This document shows, piece by piece, positions 48,662 to 60,516 of a stretch of 64,000 nucleotides of DNA. The position numbers and the translations under genes were made by a program. The notes under the pieces were generated by a model. That model did not search any database. It worked only from the letters and a program-made list of their open reading frames with translations, and was not told where the DNA came from. Positions within the stretch are counted from its first letter, which is position 1; each line of letters begins with the position of its first letter. Origin of the DNA: Lepidurus packardi. Lineage: Eukaryota; Arthropoda; Branchiopoda; Notostraca; Triopsidae. Location of the stretch: positions 219,501 to 283,500 of the forward strand of contig JAKZAN010000003.1 in the NCBI GenBank assembly GCA_023053545.1, given 5' to 3'.

Positions 48662-51600
48662 CAGACGGAATAAAAATAATCTTCCATAACATAAGGAAAA
48701 GCAATGCTCAGCTGTCAGAAACGCTAAGAGAAGCTAACGACTTTAACGCTGACATTATAGCCATAATCGAACCCCCATCTAATCCCTCGACTCCCCTTTT
48801 TCATCACTTCACCTCATTCGAATCCCAGAGTGATTATAAAGGTGTTATATGCTTCAAAAGATGCAGAACACCTAACGTTTCTGTAGTTACCGTAACAGAC
48901 TTATATTCGATTATAAAAATAGCCCCAAAAGCATTTACACCCATATTCCTAATCATTGTGTACAGAAGACATACTGAGGACCTTGCGGAGCTTATGACCG
49001 AAATCTGGAGAGAACTACCTTCATCTTCCCAGAACGTAATTCTCTGCGGAGACTTCAACGCCCATCATTGGCACTGGGAGAACAAACCAGCAGATAAACC
49101 TGGAAGACAACTTTTCGATTTTATTACCGAAAAAAAATTAATTCTGCTCAATAGTTGGAATGTCTGCACCTTTAACAATGAAAGAGGAGACTTTTCAACT
49201 CTCGATTTGGCCTTTGCCTCTCCAAATATTGCTTTTTTAATAGACCTGCAAATTATCGACAAAACTTTTTTCCCAAACCTATCAGATCACGAAGCCATCC
49301 GCTTGCACATCGATATTCGAATCGAAAAACCTAAACAGGAAATATGGAACTACAACAAAACAAACTGGCCAAAACTAAATGCGGGCCTGGAACTAACACT
49401 ACAGAGGATAAAGGAGGCACTGACCGACATAGATACAGTGGAAAAACTCGACACCGCAGTTAACCTTTTAACTGAAGCTCTCTACAACTGCGCCCAGGTA
49501 CACATACCCAAAAGAAACATTACGAATCGAAAAAACCCGTGGTGGAATAACCAGCTCAATCTACTTCGAAAGGATGTAGCAAAATCACTCAGGGCTTACC
49601 GTGTCTTCCCAAGCTCGCTTAACGAACGCAAGTGGAAAGATGCTAGAAATAGCTATACGACAAAAGTACGCATCACCAAGGAAGAATACTGGAAGCGAAA
49701 ATTAGACACTTCAGATTCTCGAGTGTTATGGAACCTGGAAAGAAAATTTCGTGAATCAAGAAATTCTCTCTCCCTAGACCAACTTCTGGACGACAATCGT
49801 AAACCTTTTGCCAATGAAATCTCGAAGCTTAATTACCTTGCTGCTAAACTTCTCGATTGTAAAAGCTTCCCTCCCTCCACTGTAAACCAACATAAACAAA
49901 CAAGACGTACACACCCACAAAAGACTAGACAAAAAGACTTACCAACTGTGACTTTAGAAGAATTGGAACAAATAGTTCACTCCTTACCGAATATGAAAGC
50001 GCCTGGAATTGACTGCATACAACCAATCCTAATTAAAAAGACGTGGCAAACAATAAAAAGGATCACTATGGACATCTTTAATTCCAGCCTCAGACTATGT
50101 CACTTCCCCACTGCATGGAAAACAACAAAAATATTAGCTCTTCCAAAGCCAAATAAGGCTGACTACTCTAGCTTTAAAAACTTTCGCCCGATTGCCCTCT
50201 TGCCCTGTCTAGGCAAAGTCCTTGAAAAAGCAATCGCAGCCAAATTGTCGGAAATGTTAGAGAGTCATAAAGCCCTGTCTAACAACCAATGGGGTTTCCG
50301 ACCAAACAGGTCAACGACAAACGCGATGCTGCAATTGTCAGACAAAGTGCTTTCCGGCTTTGACAACGGCAAAGTAACCTCAGTTCTGTTACTGGATATC
50401 GAAGGCGCATTCAATAACGTAAATCACGGAAAACTCTGCCGGGAAGCGGAAAAGAAAAAGATACCAGCTTACCTAGTAAACTGGATTAAGAGTTTTCTGG
50501 TTAACAGACGCGGCTTCATCGCTAACGGACACAATAGGAGCGAAGCTTTTGGCATAGAAAAAGGGGTGCCTCAAGGGTCACCCCTCTCACCTGTACTGTT
50601 CACTATATACGTCGATGGAGCTCTCTCGTTAGTTAAAGCCAAGAACTCCCTATCAACGGGCTTTGCGGATGATATCCTATTAGCGACCACGAGCTCTTCC
50701 GAAAATATAAATATTGGCCGATTACAAAATGCACTAATATCGCTAGAAAAATGGGGGAAAAGACTGAGCCTAAACTTCGCCAAATCCAAAACAGAGCTTA
50801 TACATTTCTCCCGAAAACGTTTCCAAGACCCCGTTCCTCTGGAGTGGGGAGAAGAAATTATCCACGCAAAAAACAGTGTACGGTACCTAGGCCTACAATA
50901 TGATTCAAGGCTCGACTGGTCAGCCCACGCAAGTCTTCTCGCTTCCAAGGGCAGCCACACCATCTTCAAATTAAGAAAACTAGTGCAATTCATCCCCTCC
51001 ATAAGAATAGATCAACTAACAACTATAGTCAAGAGCACACTGTACTCAAGAATATTATATGGGTTACCTGCCTTGGCGAATGCGAATCTGCAGAACCTAC
51101 TCCCTGTGCGAGCGCTACACAGGCAAGCGCTCTTACTCATCACCGGCGCCCTAAAAACCACCCCTACTGCATCCCTCGAAGTAGAAGCGGGTATCCCTCC
51201 TTTAGATCTTCTCACGTTGAAAACGCTCCTACGATTCGCCCAGAAACTACCGGACGGACCAATTACGAAACCAAAACACGGAAGGTATAACACTTGCTCC
51301 CAGAGAATGATATCTTACAAGAATACTTACCCCATATCGGACAAATCCATGAACAAAGAGGCTGCGATTAACCTCATCATTCTTCAAAAATGGCAAAAGA
51401 AATGGTCTGACGCATCATCAACACTCAGAGACTTACATGTTACCCCGACCTTAAAACCAATTTGTAAACTCAAACTAGACAGAAAGACAATATCGACACT
51501 CATAAAATTAAGAACTGCCCATTTCCCGACTAAGACTTACCTCCACAGAATAAGAAAGACCGACGAGACGACCTGCACCTGCAACGGACTTTCAAAACAA

Positions 51601-51774
51601 GACCTTATACATGTTTTTTTCCACTGCAGACTACTCAACAGACAACGAGCACTGCTGCTCAGACATATTTCAAGAAAAAGACTACATCCGGACAATATTC
51701 TGACGAATACAACAGTTTTCCCCGCGACTCATATCTTTGCAACAGAGGCACTCAACATCCTAAAGAGCAATTAG
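48658..51774 (+). CDS. LINE ORF2, endonuclease and reverse transcriptase
   Basis: About 1,038 residues without a stop. The APE endonuclease spans about residues 1-215 (IKIIFHNIRKSN, AIIEPPS, CGDFNAHHWHWENK, STLDLAFAS, LSDHEAI). The reverse transcriptase spans about 440-720 (NMKAPGIDCIQP, FRPIALLPCLGKVLEK, LLLDIEGAFNNV, GVPQGSPLSPVLF, catalytic GFADDILLA), and the C-terminal Cys/His motif is CTCNGLSKQDLIHVFFHC. No RNase H domain is seen. The frame has no ATG before the endonuclease: the first in-frame codon after the ORF1 region is TTG at 48658, and the first ATG is near residue 113. The related LINE at 16596 has an ATG at this place (ATGA), so this copy lost its start codon or uses reinitiation at a non-AUG codon. 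Confidence 0.9.
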   Translation: MTDGIKIIFHNIRKSNAQLSETLREANDFNADIIAIIEPPSNPSTPLFHHFTSFESQSDYKGVICFKRCRTPNVSVVTVTDLYSIIKIAPKAFTPIFLIIVYRRHTEDLAELMTEIWRELPSSSQNVILCGDFNAHHWHWENKPADKPGRQLFDFITEKKLILLNSWNVCTFNNERGDFSTLDLAFASPNIAFLIDLQIIDKTFFPNLSDHEAIRLHIDIRIEKPKQEIWNYNKTNWPKLNAGLELTLQRIKEALTDIDTVEKLDTAVNLLTEALYNCAQVHIPKRNITNRKNPWWNNQLNLLRKDVAKSLRAYRVFPSSLNERKWKDARNSYTTKVRITKEEYWKRKLDTSDSRVLWNLERKFRESRNSLSLDQLLDDNRKPFANEISKLNYLAAKLLDCKSFPPSTVNQHKQTRRTHPQKTRQKDLPTVTLEELEQIVHSLPNMKAPGIDCIQPILIKKTWQTIKRITMDIFNSSLRLCHFPTAWKTTKILALPKPNKADYSSFKNFRPIALLPCLGKVLEKAIAAKLSEMLESHKALSNNQWGFRPNRSTTNAMLQLSDKVLSGFDNGKVTSVLLLDIEGAFNNVNHGKLCREAEKKKIPAYLVNWIKSFLVNRRGFIANGHNRSEAFGIEKGVPQGSPLSPVLFTIYVDGALSLVKAKNSLSTGFADDILLATTSSSENINIGRLQNALISLEKWGKRLSLNFAKSKTELIHFSRKRFQDPVPLEWGEEIIHAKNSVRYLGLQYDSRLDWSAHASLLASKGSHTIFKLRKLVQFIPSIRIDQLTTIVKSTLYSRILYGLPALANANLQNLLPVRALHRQALLLITGALKTTPTASLEVEAGIPPLDLLTLKTLLRFAQKLPDGPITKPKHGRYNTCSQRMISYKNTYPISDKSMNKEAAINLIILQKWQKKWSDASSTLRDLHVTPTLKPICKLKLDRKTISTLIKLRTAHFPTKTYLHRIRKTDETTCTCNGLSKQDLIHVFFHCRLLNRQRALLLRHISRKRLHPDNILTNTTVFPATHIFATEALNILKSN

Positions 51775-51931
51775 CTTAAGAATATCTTCCTAACTTAAGT
51801 TGGCATTCGTGCGAAGACCAACTGGTACACTATGTGAAGGCATCAAGTTGTTTGTGTCATTGTAAACCCTAAGTCAGCAACGAGCATTAGCTCACGCTAC
51901 AAATACAGGGAAAAAAAAAAAAAAAAAAAAA

Positions 51932-52510
51932 GACTGCAATCGTGACAAAGACTTTGCTCTGCAAACAAAACCAAATGAAAATATATTGTAGCGTAAATTG
52001 AAATTACGCAGATTAAAAATAGGGAGAATATTTTATTTCACAAGGCAAGTATCAAGAAAGGGAAAGTAACTTTTAGCTTTTTTTTTGCAAATATCAAAGC
52101 TCGCGCGTTTCGCACAATTGCTCCCGCCGTTAGTCCTATTCAACTCTGCGCTCTCAGCTCTTCTTACTTCCTTTCTGTGCCTCTCGTACAATCTAGCGAC
52201 AAAAAGAGATTTTTAAAGGAAAATCATAATAACTTTCGAACCTCGAAAACAGTAGTATAGGTACCACCATTACTGCCACCTCCATTACTGCCGCACCAAT
52301 AGGAAGCCTCCATTTCTCCCAAGCCCCGCCCCTTTTATGGCTGCACCAATAGGATGCCTTCATTTCTCCCCTAGTCCCCGCCCTGACGCCTGCGCAGTAT
52401 GGTTTGACAACACCTAGTTTCTAGCGTTTCCGCCACTTTCACGTTGGCGCTGTCCTCACAATTGAGCAGCTCTCGTGTCGACAACAGTGTCCTCCGCAAA
52501 CAAACTTAAT
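51932..52510. other. Non-coding; 50-bp direct repeat with CCAAT and GC-box motifs
   Basis: No gene. At 52291-52320 and 52341-52370 a 30-bp segment with ccaat repeats (period 50), separated by ccccgcccc. This promoter-like cluster has no plus-strand gene directly behind it other than the Polinton. Confidence 0.4.
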
Positions 52511-52870
52511 TACCATTAAAGTTAAAGACACTTTTTCGGACTCGACATTAAAGTTAAAGACACTTTTTCAGGATTACCATTAAAGTTAAAGACACTTTTT
52601 CAGATTCGACATTAAAGTTAAGGACACTTTTTCGAGAATAGACATTAAAGTTAAAGACACTTTTTCAGAATCAACATTAAAGTTAAGGACACTTTTTCGA
52701 GAATAGACATTAAAGTTAAAGACACTTTTCGAGATTCATCATTTAAGTTAAAGACACTTTTTTCACAAAATACACACACATTTAAGTAAAGACACTTTTT
52801 CAAAAATAGACATTAAAGTTAATGACACTTTTTCGGAGATAGACATTTAAGTTAAAGACACTTTTTGTAA
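52511..52870. repeat. Minisatellite, about 11 units of 32-33 bp
   Basis: Units of the form acattaaagttaaagacac followed by tttttcag with small variants (ttaag, aaggac, aatgac). It lies just before the first Polinton gene and could be part of that element's end, but the opposite end is outside the window. Confidence 0.9.
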
Positions 52871-53358
52871 GTTTAACCTTTGAAATGTATTTTCTTTCAA
52901 CAAATACAATTACAAATTCATTCAAAATAATGGTTGGTGGTTTCACTACACTGTAAGATTTTTTTTGGAGAGTGTGCCATCATGCTCATCAGGCTATCAA
53001 CTGTTGCACACACACTGATAACACCAACTCACCAACTCTTGCGTTTGCACAGCCCCTCTGGCTAGGGTGCTTGTCAGCTCACACTCCCCTCAAGCTCCTG
53101 TGTTGGCCAATCCTCACTCTTCCATCGGTATGATTCCTCAGATGAGCGCGCTTGACAACCCCCTCTTTGACATCTGTGCAACCTTTAGACTGAACAGTTT
53201 CAAAATCCCCAATTCTCGCAACCACACACCCACACACACATTCCAACCAGGGTGTTTGACAAACTCAAGGCTATCACCAGCACGTCTCCCATTTATGAAA
53301 CCAGTGGAACCAACACAGATCAACACGATGGTTCAATAAACTCTGCTAGAGCATAAGA

Positions 53359-53802
53359 ATGGCTGAAGACTTGGCTGTAGTCTATTTGAGATTAGTCGAC
53401 AACAGCCCTGTGGAGTTAACCACATGTTTTATTAATTCCAAATTATCTCGAAACAATTTTTACTACCAACATTTCACATGGGGAAATGACCATGATCAAG
53501 ACTGGTCCTTTGACACGATGGGTGTTTTCTTCAATCATCTAGCCTGCTCAATCCGAAAATATCGAGTTTTAACATGGGGCGATCCCTCGTTTGAAATTCT
53601 CTCACAAGGACTTCAACAACCCATTGAGAACTTGGCAGGATACAATTGTCCTACAGTCAACGGAATTTTCTGTCCATTTGAACCACCCTATTGTCCTAAA
53701 CATCAAACAACCCCAACTCTTTGTACGCTATTCCAAACCTACAAATTCGCTTATTGGTTAACCCGAGATGTAGAACGAATCAATGTAAATACACGTTGTT
53801 AA
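53359..53802 (+). mobile_element. Polinton frame of unknown function (147 residues)
   Basis: An intact frame. It is rich in Trp, Cys and His, with YYQHFTWGNDHDQDWSFDT, RVLTWGDP and a C-terminal CPFEPPYCPKH...LCTLFQTYKFAYWL that could bind a metal. The spacing is faintly reminiscent of DnaQ-like nuclease C-termini, but I do not recognise it. It is the leftmost gene-like frame of the element. Confidence 0.45.
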
Positions 53803-54081
53803 ATAATTTCGAGACTTATATTTGAATGTTGCGCCGCACACATATACACACAACTTATAGATGTCGCCTTATGCGTACAACAACAACAAACACGAGGTTA
53901 AAAGAAATCCTTTTCACAATTCATGTCGAAACGAACACTAGTTATTAGTGCTTCTGTGTTGTACAGTGCAGAATAACCCATGAAACTTTGTCGCATAAGA
54001 TCCGATTTTAACTTCACTCTGAGGAAAGAGTAAGCATACAAAATATCGATATACACACAAGATTTGATCTTATATACTTAC

Positions 54082-54462
54082 TTATTTATTCGTAATATCT
54101 TTTTCGCACCCAGGTCCAGGACGCACCTGACAATCAAACGCAAAAGCTGGCTTGGAGATCTTGGTTTTAATAAAGGTGTCTGCATGCAGATAAAGACAGC
54201 GTCCAGTTTCGTAAGACATGAACCTTATGGCACGATGCGTATAGTAACAGTTAAATAAGAAATCGCGACATCTAATATCATCGCAATGGATATCACAATA
54301 TTCTCGATTAGGTCCCACTTGCATGTAAAAGTTAAAGTAACAGCCAGGTTGGTGTTTATATTCGCGCACACCGCTAATTTTTGTTATGTAGCCTATTACT
54401 AAAGGCATTTTATCATGTATGTTAAATACAAGCGAAGTAGAGCTGAAAGCTGATTTTTCCAA
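54082..54462 (-). mobile_element. Polinton frame, possibly OB-fold (126 residues)
   Basis: An intact minus-strand frame. LVIGYITKISGVREYK, then YFNFYMQVGPNREYCDIHC, resembles the strand pattern of RPA-like single-strand DNA-binding OB folds, which would suit a replicating element. The resemblance is weak and no family is named. Confidence 0.4.
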
Positions 54463-55737
54463 CAGACCGTCTGCCTCTTTTATACGTTTAGAGTAAAGTC
54501 AAACACCAATCGTAAGCTAGCGGGTTTGTAATGTATGCCACACCCAACGCGCAACTTCCACACATTGAAACCTTACAGTATCCAGCGCGCACACTTCAAA
54601 CTTAACCTCAAACTACAACAAGCAGTCATGGCTTACGGTAAGTTTTCATACCAGTTTGAATTTTATATATGTGTCTACACGTGTTTGAACATATTTTGTT
54701 TGTAGGAATCGGTCAAGGTAAAGGAAATCAAGTAACAATGAAAACCCCAGCTTTTTTAAATTTGGAGACGAATGCTGGTTGTTGTAACCCAAATCTAGAA
54801 GCAGAAAAGCTATTATAGAAATTGAACTGTGAAGTTTTTAAAATCAATAACACTCCTAGATTATCCCTCCTCACCTTTGTCATCAACAACCGATTCAAAT
54901 ATTGTAAGGTGAGTGTTGTTGGGAGGGATATATTTGACATTGTCATCATCATTATCATCAGTTGCAACATACGATTCTACTTTAAATCCATTAAAAAGTT
55001 TGTTAGATATGTAAAGTTCATACCAGTAGTTATTGTGAAAGCTATACGATTTGTAGATTCTTCCACATCTTTATCATCACCACCAACCGATTCAAAGATT
55101 GGAAGGTGGGTGTTGTTGCGAGAGAGATATTTAAAATCATTGGTGGATGTAACATACGATTCTACTTCAAGATTAAGAGGTTTGTTATAGATATGTAAAC
55201 TTCATACCGGTAGTTATTGTGAACATTGTAGGATTTACAGACGTTGATGATGATGGAACTTCCATTAGCTTGGTAGATTGTTCTATCAAAAGAAATTTAT
55301 AGAATACTACAATGTTACACAATAAATGTAGTTATCAAAAGAGCTGTTGTTGTACCGTTGAGATTTGGAGAAGAAGTTGACATGGTTGTGTTTTCCGAAC
55401 AAGTAAAAAAAAAAATTATTCTGTTCCCCTTAACACGTTTAGAGATAGGGTGACATACATGCTGCCCTCCCCAAACGTATACCCCATAGTAGCATCCCGG
55501 AACACTTCGACAAACCTCACAACCTAATTTATCATTAGGACAAACTAGTAAAAGAGAAAAGAAGTGTTACCAAATAGAGACCGGTGATTATTGCGTCTTA
55601 CCCTTGAAACTGTTAACAACAGTTAAAAACATCCACACCAAACACCAAACATGTTTCATTTTCCTATTCGAGCGACTGTACTGAACAAAGAATATATCAT
55701 ACTGAGGAAGAGTTCTTTAAAATAGGAAACATTTTTT
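54463..55737. other. Polinton non-coding stretch with a direct duplication
   Basis: No firm gene. A roughly 190-bp segment is duplicated at about 54865-55245. A very short ATG frame at 54628 with intron-like borders is possible but unsupported. Confidence 0.4.
54865..55245. repeat. Tandem duplication, period about 183-197 bp
   Basis: aaccgattcaaa recurs at 54888 and 55085, and cataccagtagttattgtga / cataccggtagttattgtga at about 55019 and 55202, with similar sequence between them. Confidence 0.8.
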
Positions 55738-56400
55738 TTATTTCCTAACGGTTTTTACAGGCTGGTGCACTCTTTCATATACAATAGGTTCACCTTTCAT
55801 GTTGAAAATATCTGACATAAGACGATGAGTGTCAGGAGTGTTGGGATCGAAGGAGAGCATCAAATAAGAGTAAGGTTCTTCACAGGCATGCTCGTACGCA
55901 TCCATAAAATATCTCAGTTTACCAGGGAACATTTGAGCTCCAATAGCTCGAATTTGAGTAACATCTCGAGCAGTTTTCATTAGAAACATGTGGGAGCAAT
56001 TAAGAGAGATGGTGCGAAGGTTGCTATAAAACGGGTTTTGTGTAATCATGATGACGGAGATATTGGCATGGTGGGAATGTTTGGTAAAGATGTTCTCCAA
56101 TGCTTTTGATTTACCATCTATAGTTTCCATCAGATCATCCAGAATGAGTAAACTGTTGGCTGGTAAAGTTTCTTTAATATCATTTTCGTCAAACCCGGCT
56201 TGAAAAGTAATATTGTCCAACTCCGACTGGAGTTGTGCAAAAAGCGGTTGCCACGCTCCATAACAATAGCGTATACGTTCAGGACAGGGAGTGAACATTG
56301 ACGATAGTTGTCGAAGCAGCTGGGCTACCACCTCGCTTTTACCCGATTGTGAAGGACCAGCAATGAGGATGCGCACTGGATGTCTAAACAACGCCTCCAT
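55738..56400 (-). mobile_element. Polinton packaging ATPase (FtsK/HerA type)
   Basis: An intact frame of 220 residues. The Walker A motif is GPSQSGKS near the N-terminus. Walker B is SLLILDDLM, followed by a sensor-like VIMITQNPF. It matches the short A32-like ATPases of Polintons and adenovirus-like elements, which pump DNA into capsids. It is divergent from the polymerase gene, with about 90 bases between them that probably hold both promoters. Confidence 0.9.
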
Positions 56401-56490
56401 ACTAACAAATGAGTTCCTCCTCTTCTAGTTCCGAGTCTTTAAGCACTAACACGCCATGAAAATCGTGCTCAGTAGCCCTCAGGACAGCGT

Positions 56491-59400
56491 TTGACAATGA
56501 ATTCTGAATATAGTCCAATCTTAGGCGATTTGATTCGTGAATTAGGTATTGATGTTGATGAGGATGACGAGTCACAAGCAGGTGCTGGCGAAGAATTCCC
56601 CGCTCCACACCCATCAATCCGTACTCGAACTCTCAATCGCGGCATCAAGCGTCGACAACGACGTTTGAAACGTCGTCGTCAAATTTTAAATCCTCTGCCA
56701 ACGATCGCCCTTTCACCACCCCCTCCAACAAGTGTTGCAGAACCTCTCACACCCAATATACCACCACCGCAATCGATTGAATCTAACCACAATGAATTTT
56801 TTGAATTGAATAGTACACTAGCTGGACATTTGCGGGAATATCGATTGATTGTTGGACCTGAGCGTTACCCGATTATAACAGCCGAACAATTGATGAGCGA
56901 GTATAGTTCACAAATTCTCGGATTATTGAAAGCTCAACTACGAAAGAGTTTGTCTGTGAAAATCAAATTTGTAGTTCATAGCGTTATGAGTAAAATCATA
57001 AACACTCCTGAAATCAACCGCAGCGAACGCTACCCCCGTTTTTTCCACAGTGTGTATGTTATCGTGTTCCCAACTTCAGATTTAAATCAAGTTATGCAAA
57101 ATGCATTTGATCATATTGCCAACGTGATCCACAATCGTCAGAATCAAGCTGGTTCTGGTTGGCGGATGGAGTACATTAGTGAGCTTCGAGCTTCAGTGAC
57201 CACGTTTGTTCCTATGGCAGGTAGTGGTAACGACTCTCACCAGATACGGTTACCTGCCGGCATCGCTAAACACAAAGCTGTTGTTAATATCGAACGTTGC
57301 GGTGATCAATGTTTTGTCTACGCGGTCAAAGCGGTGCTAGCTCGTCAACATGCTGCAACTGACGAAAATTCTCAGTTTTTTATAAAACATCATAGTGCTA
57401 AAAGTTTAGATGATCTCTTCGCCCGTTATCCCGACAGGTTACCGACCATTAATCCACAAGTGCTAACCTATCCTGTTAAAATTCAAGACATAACTGCTTT
57501 TGAAGAAGCCCATTCAATCGCTATTAATATCTTAGCTTTTGATACTTTACCGTTTGGATGTTTTGACGAGAGTGATGAAGAAGCAGAAAATCCTAAACGC
57601 TCTAAACTCCCACCAACTCTTGTTGCCACCCCTCGAAATATTTATCCTTTTCGTATTTCTGGGAAAACCTTTTTCAAACCCAACACCACCCTCTGCCAAG
57701 AACCGGTTAATCTTTTGTATACATGCACCGGTCCGGGACAAGGACATTTCTGGCCTATTCTTTCACCAAATCGTTTGTTGGGTAAAGATCAACTACATAA
57801 GGATCATTATTGTCTCAAATGTCTAAATGCGTTTAAAAGTTCCCGGTCCCTAGATGCTCATAAAATGTACTGTTTGGAAAACAAACAAAAAGCAGTTCGA
57901 CTCCCCACTCCTGGGAAGAACGATTTTGTTCAGTCAATCAAAAGCTTCATCGTCACGAAGCTCTATCTTTTTGTTATTTGGTGCTCGACCTGCAGGGGAG
58001 TGAAGTGGCATACCAGCGCTATGTTGGCCCTAATGCAGGTCAGATTTTCCTACAAAACATCTTAGAAACAGCAGCAAATCTTGAACAAGTGGTGCGCTCA
58101 ACAAATTTTCCCCTCAATGAAAAAGATGTGTCAATGGCAATAAGAGCCCGACATACAGCTACTATATGCGTACACTGCAAGAAACCCTTACCCCAAGATT
58201 TGTCCGAGCGTATGATAGATCATGATCATTTTGACGGTTCTTTCCGGGGTATTGCTCACCGAGGTTGTAATCTCCATTGTAAATTGGAAAACTACGAATT
58301 ACCTGTCTACTTCCACAATTTACAGTAAGTATCTGTGAAAACCGATAAACCGAATCCAAATAATCTGTTGTTTCTAGGAATTACGATGGACATTTCATCT
58401 GTCAAGCATTGGAGCATTACGGGCAAGACATTGACATTATCCCCAAATCCATGGAAAAGTTCTTGACTTTTAAAGTTGATAACGTTCGCTTTCTGGACAG
58501 TCTTCAATTTATGAACACTAGTTTGGAACGTTGGGCTCAAGTTCTCTTGAAAAAGGGGCTCCACTCCTTTCAATGTTTGAACCGTGCGGCTGCGGTAGCG
58601 GGGAATCAAGAGAAACTCAAACTCTTAGCGCGCAAAGGGATATTTCCCTACGAGTTCATGACTAGTCTGACAGCTCTCGATTTACCACATTTACCATCCC
58701 AACTGGCCTTTTTCTCCACCCTAACTGGTTGCTCAGTTTCAGATGAGGATTACATTCATGCACAAAACGTTTGGGATACTTTCCAATGTCGCACATTACG
58801 CGACTATCACAACTTGTATTTAGAGTGCGATGTCCGCATTCTAGCCGACTGCTTTTCCACCTTACGTCAAACAACCTATCACCATTCGGGTTTGGATGTA
58901 GCCCATTTTTACAGCATTTCGCATTTTAGCTGGAACGCCTGTTTGTACACAACGGGGGTGACGATGGAACTTATGACCGATGTAACCATGCATAGTATGG
59001 TTAAACAAAATGTGCGAGGGGGGCTAACCATGGTGTCCCAACGTCATGCTGTAGCCAATTTACCAGACTTGCCACATTATGATCCTACACGCCCTAATAG
59101 CTCCATCGAATATATCGATGCTAACAACTTGTATGGATGGGCGATGGTTCAAGCTTTACCCACCGATGGAATTTGCTGGTTATCAACCAAAGAATGCCCC
59201 AGTTTGAACGAAATCCTCTCGTTAACCCCAGATTCGCTCTATGGTTATGCCCTACTAGTCGACATGGAATATCCTGCCCATTTACACGAAGAACACGACG
59301 ATTTTCCCTTTCTCCCCCGCAAAGAACAAATAACATGGGATATGCTAAGCCCCGCAATCCAAGAGCATTATCTGAAGGATGGGAAAACATTTCCCTCTCG

Positions 59401-60460
59401 TGTTGAAAAACTATGTGTCACCTTAAACGCTAAAGAAAAATATCTGATTCATTACAGAATGTTGCAGCTGGCTTTAAGTCACGGATTGTTAGTGACCCGA
59501 ATGCATGGTGGTATCAGATTTCGTCAGACAACGCTGTTTCAGCCCTACATCGAATGCAACACCGCTTTGCGAGCTGCCGCCACCAATGACGCTGATCGTG
59601 AATCATTCAAACTGATGAATAATTCCATCTTTGGTAAAATCATTCTAACTTAAACTCATACTTTTGACTAACCTTCAGTTAACATTTCAGGCAAAACTGT
59701 AGAAAACGTAGACAACCGAGTCAACATCTACGTAATAAACAACGAGAAAACTCTTGTGAGTTTAACAGCCAGTCCAGCCTTCAGCCATGCACGACGCATT
59801 TCGAATGATTTAGCACTCATCCAGATGAGAAAAACCGACGTTTTTTATAACAAACCAATTCTTGTAGGTTTTGCAATATTGGAATTAGCCAAAATGCATA
59901 TGTACGATTTCCACTACAACATTATTCGCCCACATTTTGGTTCGCGCTGCCGCTTGGTTTTTACCGATACCGACAGTTTTTGCTACAGTGTGGAAAGCCC
60001 TACCGGATTCTGGGAAGAGATGTGTCATCGTCTAACCACCCACTTTGATACCTCCAACCAACATCCATCCAGTCCATATTACTATGCTGACAACGATAAA
60101 CGTCTAGGCATGTTTAAGAACGAGGCTGGACAAAACCGTATTGTGGAAATTGTAGCTTTACGACCCAAACACTATTGTATACGTTTTGACACGGGTGAAG
60201 AACAACGAAAGGCCAAGGGCACTACCCGAGAAGCCACCCGTCGTGAATTATCGTTAGACCTTTACCGTCAAGTGTTGTATGGTGAGCGAGCGAGGTATAT
60301 ACTACCAATACCACTCTCCGCTCATTCAACCATCAAATTTATACTTATCAAACTCGTAAATTGTCATTGTCTGCTCTTGATGATAAGCGTTTCTGGCTCC
60401 CAGATTTTGTTACCAGTCACGCTTACGGATATTGTAATGAAGATGATGAATAAAGTTTAA
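56491..60460 (+). mobile_element. Polinton protein-primed family B DNA polymerase region
   Basis: A long gene in several blocks. The N-terminal part (56491-58065) has an Arg-rich N-terminus and a Cys2His2-like finger (CLKCLNAFKSSRSLDAH). An endonuclease VII-like HNH motif lies at about 58160-58285 (CVHCKK, IDHDHFDGSFRG, HRGCN). The polymerase proper runs from about 58400 (ECDVRILADCF), with motif A-like YIDANNLYGWAM, motif B region LMNNSIFGK, and motif C FTDTDSF near 59965. The gap at about 58326-58378 has GT-AG borders and looks like a short intron, which Polinton genes in some hosts have. The region has few breaks. Confidence 0.88.
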
Positions 60461-60516
60461 ATTGTATCTATAACCCATGTCTAGTTTAGTTGTCACTCAA
60501 CCTTTGAAGCTGCAAG

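Larger units (their letters stand above)
47220..51931 (+). mobile_element. Jockey-type LINE, nearly full length
   Basis: Two overlapping open frames (47516-48661 and 48658-51774), a 3' UTR with cagcaacgagcattagctcacgct, and a poly-A tail at 51911-51931. It is the same family as the LINE at 15701-24583 and carries the 5' part that copy lacks. The 5' edge is approximate. No target duplication could be matched with confidence. Confidence 0.88.

Noticed and set aside
52511-52870. CRISPR-like array of evenly spaced repeats
   Set aside because: There are no distinct spacers: the whole 32-33 bp unit repeats, so it is a minisatellite in a eukaryotic genome.
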